Positions 60,844 to 64,000 of a DNA stretch of 64,000 nucleotides are shown here, one piece after another. Under the pieces are notes generated by a model, which saw only the letters and a program-made list of their open reading frames with translations, had not been told where the DNA came from and made no database searches. How positions within the stretch are numbered: the stretch's first letter is position 1; every line of letters starts with the position of its first letter. The DNA is from Streptomyces musisoli (GTDB lineage Bacteria; Actinomycetota; Actinomycetes; Streptomycetales; Streptomycetaceae): NCBI RefSeq assembly GCF_016741855.1, contig NZ_JAERRH010000008.1:186001-250000 (forward strand), written 5' to 3'. Position numbers and translations under genes: made by a program.

Positions 60844-61371
60844 CTACGGAGTCTGAGGAGTTTCCGGCTTCGGCATGGGCCGGATCGTGCACTCGGGCGC
60901 GTGCTGGCAGTTCGCCGCGACCGAGACGAGGGTCTCGTCCGACGGCGGCCCCCACAGTTCCGAGTCCGCGGTCCAGCCGAGCGCGGCGATCTTCTCGCGG
61001 GTCCGGTCCAGGATCTCGGGGTCGTAGTGCGTCGGGTCCCAGCCGGGGTAGTGGTGCACGAAGGCGCCGCCGAGCCGCTCGCACAACTCGGCGTACATCG
61101 CCGTGTGCAGGATCAGCGCGTGCCAGCCCTCGTCCACGATCCGCGACGGCGCCAGACCGACGCCCGGGTTGGCCGAGCAGGCGGCCACGAACTTCAGGCC
61201 CTCCTCCACGATCCGGCCGGCCATCTCGCTGTCCATGTTCGGGTTGCCGTCGAGCACCGTCTTGCGGCAGCTCTCGAACCGCTCGTCGGTGATGAGCATC
61301 CGCGCGAACACTGTCGGCGGCTTCGGGTCCGCGGGGCCGGGGTCGGGCGTGGGTCCGGGAGGTATGGTCAC
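60844..61371 (-). CDS. Glycine-rich-domain-protein (GRDP)-like protein
   Basis: 175 residues. After a Pro-rich N-terminus comes a helical domain with GLAPSRIVDEGWHALILHTAMYAELCERLGGAFVHHYPGWDPTHYDPE. The D-xxWHxxxLxT-xxYxxxC pattern with HH..P resembles the GRDP-like (DUF1399-related) fold found in plants and scattered actinobacteria and phages. GTG 61371 with AAGGAG eight bases upstream. The C-terminus has CQHAPECTIRP. Function unknown. Confidence 0.6.
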   Translation of the reverse strand: MTIPPGPTPDPGPADPKPPTVFARMLITDERFESCRKTVLDGNPNMDSEMAGRIVEEGLKFVAACSANPGVGLAPSRIVDEGWHALILHTAMYAELCERLGGAFVHHYPGWDPTHYDPEILDRTREKIAALGWTADSELWGPPSDETLVSVAANCQHAPECTIRPMPKPETPQTP

Positions 61372-61564
61372 GATGTTCTCCTTCGCTTCTGGCGGTTGAG
61401 GACACGCGCCCGGACCGGGTCTTTGCGGGATGCTGGTCCGGGCGCTCACTGTGCTGGTGCGGGCCCGCCGCCGGTTCGGGGGTACCTCGACGGCGGACCC
61501 TGTGGCCGCCCACCCAGCTGCCCCGGGCGGCCGTCCGGCGTCTTGCGGACGCCGGAGTCTGATG

Positions 61565-61726
61565 TCATGCGCCGCGGGGGCGTGTGGGGTAGGTCTGCTG
61601 CGGGAACGGCTGGCAGGGCTGCTGGTGTACATGCACCGTCATGCCCGGGCCCGAGGCGCCGTGATGGTCGACAGGGCGGTACGGCTCACCGCGACGGATC
61701 GGCTCATCACAGCGGGCACAGATCAT
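61565..61726 (-). CDS. 53-residue putative zinc-binding protein
   Basis: MICARCDEPIRRGEPYRPVDHHGASGPG starts with a CxxC; HVHQQPC supplies further His/Cys, giving a plausible single zinc site. Its ATG overlaps the stop of the preceding gene by four bases (61723-61726), so translation is coupled. The gap 61372-61564 has nothing recognisable. Confidence 0.6.
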   Translation of the reverse strand: MICARCDEPIRRGEPYRPVDHHGASGPGMTVHVHQQPCQPFPQQTYPTRPRGA

Positions 61727-62109
61727 CGGCGGGTGTCCCGCACGAGGCGCACCAGTGCGAGGCCCGTCGGGCACTGCGTGTGGTCGATGATGCACGGCTC
61801 GCAGGAACTGGTGTGCTGGTGCAGCGCGCTGAGCGCTCGCCACTCAGCGCACCGCTTACACGCCCGGAGGAAGCAGGTGGTACCGCTACGGTCCTGGTGC
61901 TCGCCGAGGTCGATCGCCGTGGTCGCCGTGAGCGGGGTGTGGCGTCCGTCCCAGACGCAGGCCGCGCCTCGGCGCTGCTCGGCGTTCAGGCCGTCCAGGG
62001 CGGGCAGGGACAGCAGGTCCATAACGGCGGTCGACACGGCCGGCTCCTCGGGCAGTGGGCGGTGCGGCGCCGCCCGCTGCCTGGCGGGGGTTGGGCGGCG
62101 CCGCTTCAT
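61723..62109 (-). CDS. Conserved hypothetical protein of actinobacterial mobile elements
   Basis: 128 residues from ATG 62109, or 104 from GTG 62037, which has the better GAGGAG site. Core: VMDLLSLPALDGLNAEQRRGAACVWDG, LTATTAIDLGEH, and a Cys-rich end CFLRACKRCAEW... HTSSCEPCIIDHTQCPTG that may bind zinc. I recall similar proteins as short hypotheticals in Streptomyces integrative elements. Coupled to the 53-residue gene. Confidence 0.6.
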   Translation of the reverse strand: MKRRRPTPARQRAAPHRPLPEEPAVSTAVMDLLSLPALDGLNAEQRRGAACVWDGRHTPLTATTAIDLGEHQDRSGTTCFLRACKRCAEWRALSALHQHTSSCEPCIIDHTQCPTGLALVRLVRDTRR

Positions 62110-62210
62110 GTGACCTCACGCTAAGTGCGTGTGCGATCACAGCCCAGCGACGTAGTGCACCAGTCGCCCCGTCAATTCTCGCCGGACTAGGACGCGTTGC
62201 CCTACCCCTC

Positions 62211-63416
62211 TCACAGCGCGGGGTCGACTCCCAGCCGCGCGGCCAGGCTGCGCAGCGGGGTGTTGCGGCGGCGCTCGGCCTCCAGCATCTCCCGCACCGT
62301 CGCCGAGGCCAGAGCCTGAAGCCGAATCCACTCCGGCTGATCCCGCTCCACCTCAAGCAGGGTGGCGAGCGCGGCCTCGCTGTCACCAGTCTGGTACTGC
62401 GCCTGCGCCACATCGACGCGATACGACGCTGAGTGCACCGGCCTGGAGATCTCGCTCACCCGAACGTCGTCGGCGAACTCGAGCGCCACCTCTGGCCGGT
62501 TGTCCGTCCCGGCCAACGCGATGTTCACCTTCTGAGTGCGCACGTCGACCACGCTGAACGCCGTGCCGTAGGCTCTCACGGGGCCCGAGCGGACCGCGGC
62601 AGCCTCGGCCCCGGACAGCAGCTCTATGGCCCGGTCGTGGTCATCGCGGCGCGCGGCCGGCGTCGCCGCGGCCACCAGCAAATTCCCGTACACCGCGAAC
62701 TGCGCCGGGCTTCCACGCAGGAAACTGGGCTCGAGGGCCTCGGCCTTCCGCACCGCGATGTCCTGCGCCTGCTCCCATCGCCCCTGCCGCAGCAGCACCC
62801 ACGACAAGGTGGACACGCCCATGCCCTCCATGAGCGGATCACTCGCGCGCGCCGCCGCGGCGAGCTGCTTCTCCACCGCGGTGTACGCCCAGTCCGGGTG
62901 GCCGGCCTGCGTCGCGAGGCATGCGGCCAGCTGGTAGGCGAGGGCGAGCTGCTGCCACACGCGCTCGGTCGGGGTCTCGCGGGCGACCGCTCGGCCGTCG
63001 CGGAGGAGGAGCGGCAGAATCCCTGACAGCTCCGAATACTCGCCACGCCAATACCGTGTTGTGGCCACCTTCACGCTGCTGACCCACGCGTGTTCGCTCG
63101 GCACGTCCTCCAGGTCATCATCGACCGGGACGCCGGGCAGGGCGCCGAGATCCTGGATTGCGTCGCGGAGCGCGAGGAGCCCGCCGTCATCGGTGAGTTG
63201 CTGGGTCATGGTGGGCTGTCCTACCAGACGCTCCAGCTGCACATCGAGGGCGCGGGCGAGCGCTCGCAGGGTGGTGATACGAGCGGACTGCCGCTGCCCC
63301 TGTTCGAGCTTTCGGATGGTGTCGACGTGGACGCCGGCCCGGGCGGCGAGCTGCTCTTGGGTGAGGTCGCGGAATTCACGCAGGCTGCGGATGCGGTCGC
63401 CGATCGTGGTGTTCAT
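62211..63416 (-). CDS. XRE regulator with TPR-like sensor domain
   Basis: 401 residues. N-terminal HTH GDRIRSLREFRDLTQEQLAARAGVHVDTIRKLEQGQRQSARITTLRALARAL, then ~300 residues of helical repeats (WQQLALAYQLAACLATQAGHPDWAYTAVEKQLAAA; ASYRVDVAQAQYQTGDSEAALATLLEVE) like those that sense peptides or second ligands in PlcR/Rap-type and Streptomyces regulators. ATG 63416. A perfect 29-bp dyad lies directly upstream. Confidence 0.85.
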   Translation of the reverse strand: MNTTIGDRIRSLREFRDLTQEQLAARAGVHVDTIRKLEQGQRQSARITTLRALARALDVQLERLVGQPTMTQQLTDDGGLLALRDAIQDLGALPGVPVDDDLEDVPSEHAWVSSVKVATTRYWRGEYSELSGILPLLLRDGRAVARETPTERVWQQLALAYQLAACLATQAGHPDWAYTAVEKQLAAAARASDPLMEGMGVSTLSWVLLRQGRWEQAQDIAVRKAEALEPSFLRGSPAQFAVYGNLLVAAATPAARRDDHDRAIELLSGAEAAAVRSGPVRAYGTAFSVVDVRTQKVNIALAGTDNRPEVALEFADDVRVSEISRPVHSASYRVDVAQAQYQTGDSEAALATLLEVERDQPEWIRLQALASATVREMLEAERRRNTPLRSLAARLGVDPAL

Positions 63417-63440
63417 CAGTACCCCCGCCAGAAGGTATGT

Positions 63441-63469
63441 AGGTGTCCACCGTACTGCGGTGGACACCT
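63441..63469. promoter_or_regulatory. Operator-like perfect dyad before the XRE-TPR gene
   Basis: 12-bp arms AGGTGTCCACCG / CGGTGGACACCT around TACTG, 25 bases before the start. CCGCC/GGCGG extends the symmetry outside after a bulge. Confidence 0.65.
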
Positions 63470-63494
63470 GGCGGGATCGGCTGTGCGGGATGCC

Positions 63495-64000
63495 TTACGC
63501 GGTCGTGCTGTCGGTGATCAGGCCGAGCGTGGCCAGTGCGCTGATCAGCGAGCCGAGCGCCGCGTTGCCCCCGCGGGACCCGGTGACGGTCGGCTTAGCC
63601 ACGGCCGCCGCGCCGTAGAACCCGAGCGTGGTGCCGAGGTGCCGGAACATGAGGCTGACGATAAGGGCGTCGTCAGTCGTCCACTGGTCGGCCGCGGACC
63701 GGCGGAGGTTCACGTCCCGCCCGGCGCTGCCCGGGCCAGCCTCGATCGTGCCGTTGGCGAGAATCCGCCAGCGATCGAACGCGTCGCCGCTTACGCCGCC
63801 CGCGAACGCTGGCGTGCTGGCCGCGCCCACATTGTTTGTCACGGTCCCCGACAGGGTGCCGCCGGTCAGCAGCAGGTACCGCAGATCGGCGAGCGCCTGT
63901 GTAAGCGCGCCAATCGCCGCCGGGGTGACCGGGTCCCCGCCGCCCGCGGCGTGGCTCGCCGCGTGCGCGGTCGGTGTGCGCGCGTTCGTGGTGCTGGGGT
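63495..64000 (-). CDS. Phage tail-fibre/structural protein (5' end beyond the window)
   Basis: At least 168 residues; the frame runs off the right edge. It has the low-complexity layout of actinophage fibre proteins: NARTPTAHAASHAAGGGDPVTPAAIGALTQALADLRYLLLTGGTLSGTV, then ILANGTIEAGPGSAGRDVNLRRSAADQWTTDD, and a glycine-rich end TGSRGGNAALGSLISALATLGLITDSTT. This is the clearest sign of a prophage right of tRNA-Arg. Transcribed toward the tRNA. Confidence 0.65.
   Translation of the reverse strand, partial: PSTTNARTPTAHAASHAAGGGDPVTPAAIGALTQALADLRYLLLTGGTLSGTVTNNVGAASTPAFAGGVSGDAFDRWRILANGTIEAGPGSAGRDVNLRRSAADQWTTDDALIVSLMFRHLGTTLGFYGAAAVAKPTVTGSRGGNAALGSLISALATLGLITDSTTA

Noticed and set aside
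59876..64000. Second copy of the tRNA-Arg 3' end (attR)
   Set aside because: I looked for the T-arm/acceptor sequence of the tRNA and did not see it in this window; it may lie beyond the edge.

Overview
The window is high-GC actinobacterial DNA. Strong third-position GC, frequent GTG/TTG starts, many ATGA stop-start overlaps and signature genes (hrdD, a SepX/GlpR-type divisome protein, fmdB-mtnP-mscL, fruR-fruK-fruA, several Streptomyces-only small proteins) point to the core chromosome of a Streptomyces species. From about 59.8 kb rightwards the content changes to a phage-like insertion next to tRNA-Arg(CCT).

Layout. 0-5.6 kb: end of a cobalt/nickel-type ABC ATPase, the ohrR-ohrA organic peroxide switch, a serine hydrolase, a DUF1876-type protein, an EamA/YbaK pair and a lipoprotein. 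5.7-8.7 kb: MMPL exporter and its TetR regulator. 8.8-12.5 kb: tricorn protease with a large low-complexity insert. 12.8-17.6 kb: a Baeyer-Villiger monooxygenase, alpha/beta hydrolase and SDR operon divergent from a MerR gene. 17.6-21.3 kb: exonuclease III, GNAT, EamA, LysR and tRNA-Ala(CGC). 21.5-27.7 kb: galU, moeA/glp, moaC, mogA, rimJ-like and sepX/glpR, with 5-formyl-THF cyclo-ligase divergent; this is the actinobacterial division-linked locus. 27.8-34.2 kb: penicillin-acylase-family Ntn hydrolase, a NhaP antiporter that appears to start with CTG, and an MFS transporter. 34.2-42.6 kb: fmdB behind a CIRCE-like operator, mtnP, a SAF-domain protein, mscL, an LtrA-like protein behind a Rex-type operator, a P1 peptidase, an L,D-transpeptidase lipoprotein and a duplicated-domain DUF6227-type protein. 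42.7-46.8 kb: fructose PTS operon with a 51-codon ORF exactly bridging fruK and fruA. 47-51.2 kb: MFS efflux pump, WYL regulator, TetR regulator. 51.2-53.9 kb: repeat-rich non-coding DNA, then hrdD with a textbook sigma-R promoter and a PAT-like acetyltransferase. 54-59.4 kb: DODA-type dioxygenase and MarR, TetR and MFS, and a secreted M6 metalloprotease.

The right end (59.9-64 kb) has small XRE regulators under near-perfect palindromes, tiny zinc-binding or unknown proteins and the tail-fibre-like end of a phage structural protein. No integrase is visible.

Two themes recur. First, regulator/target pairs have recognisable dyad operators between them. Second, there is an unusual load of minisatellite repeats that either lie between genes or have grown into coding sequence: the tricorn insert, a TetR ligand domain, the WYL C-terminus, the BVMO C-terminus and the FruA linker. 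All functional calls come from reading sequence and translation; no database search was possible.
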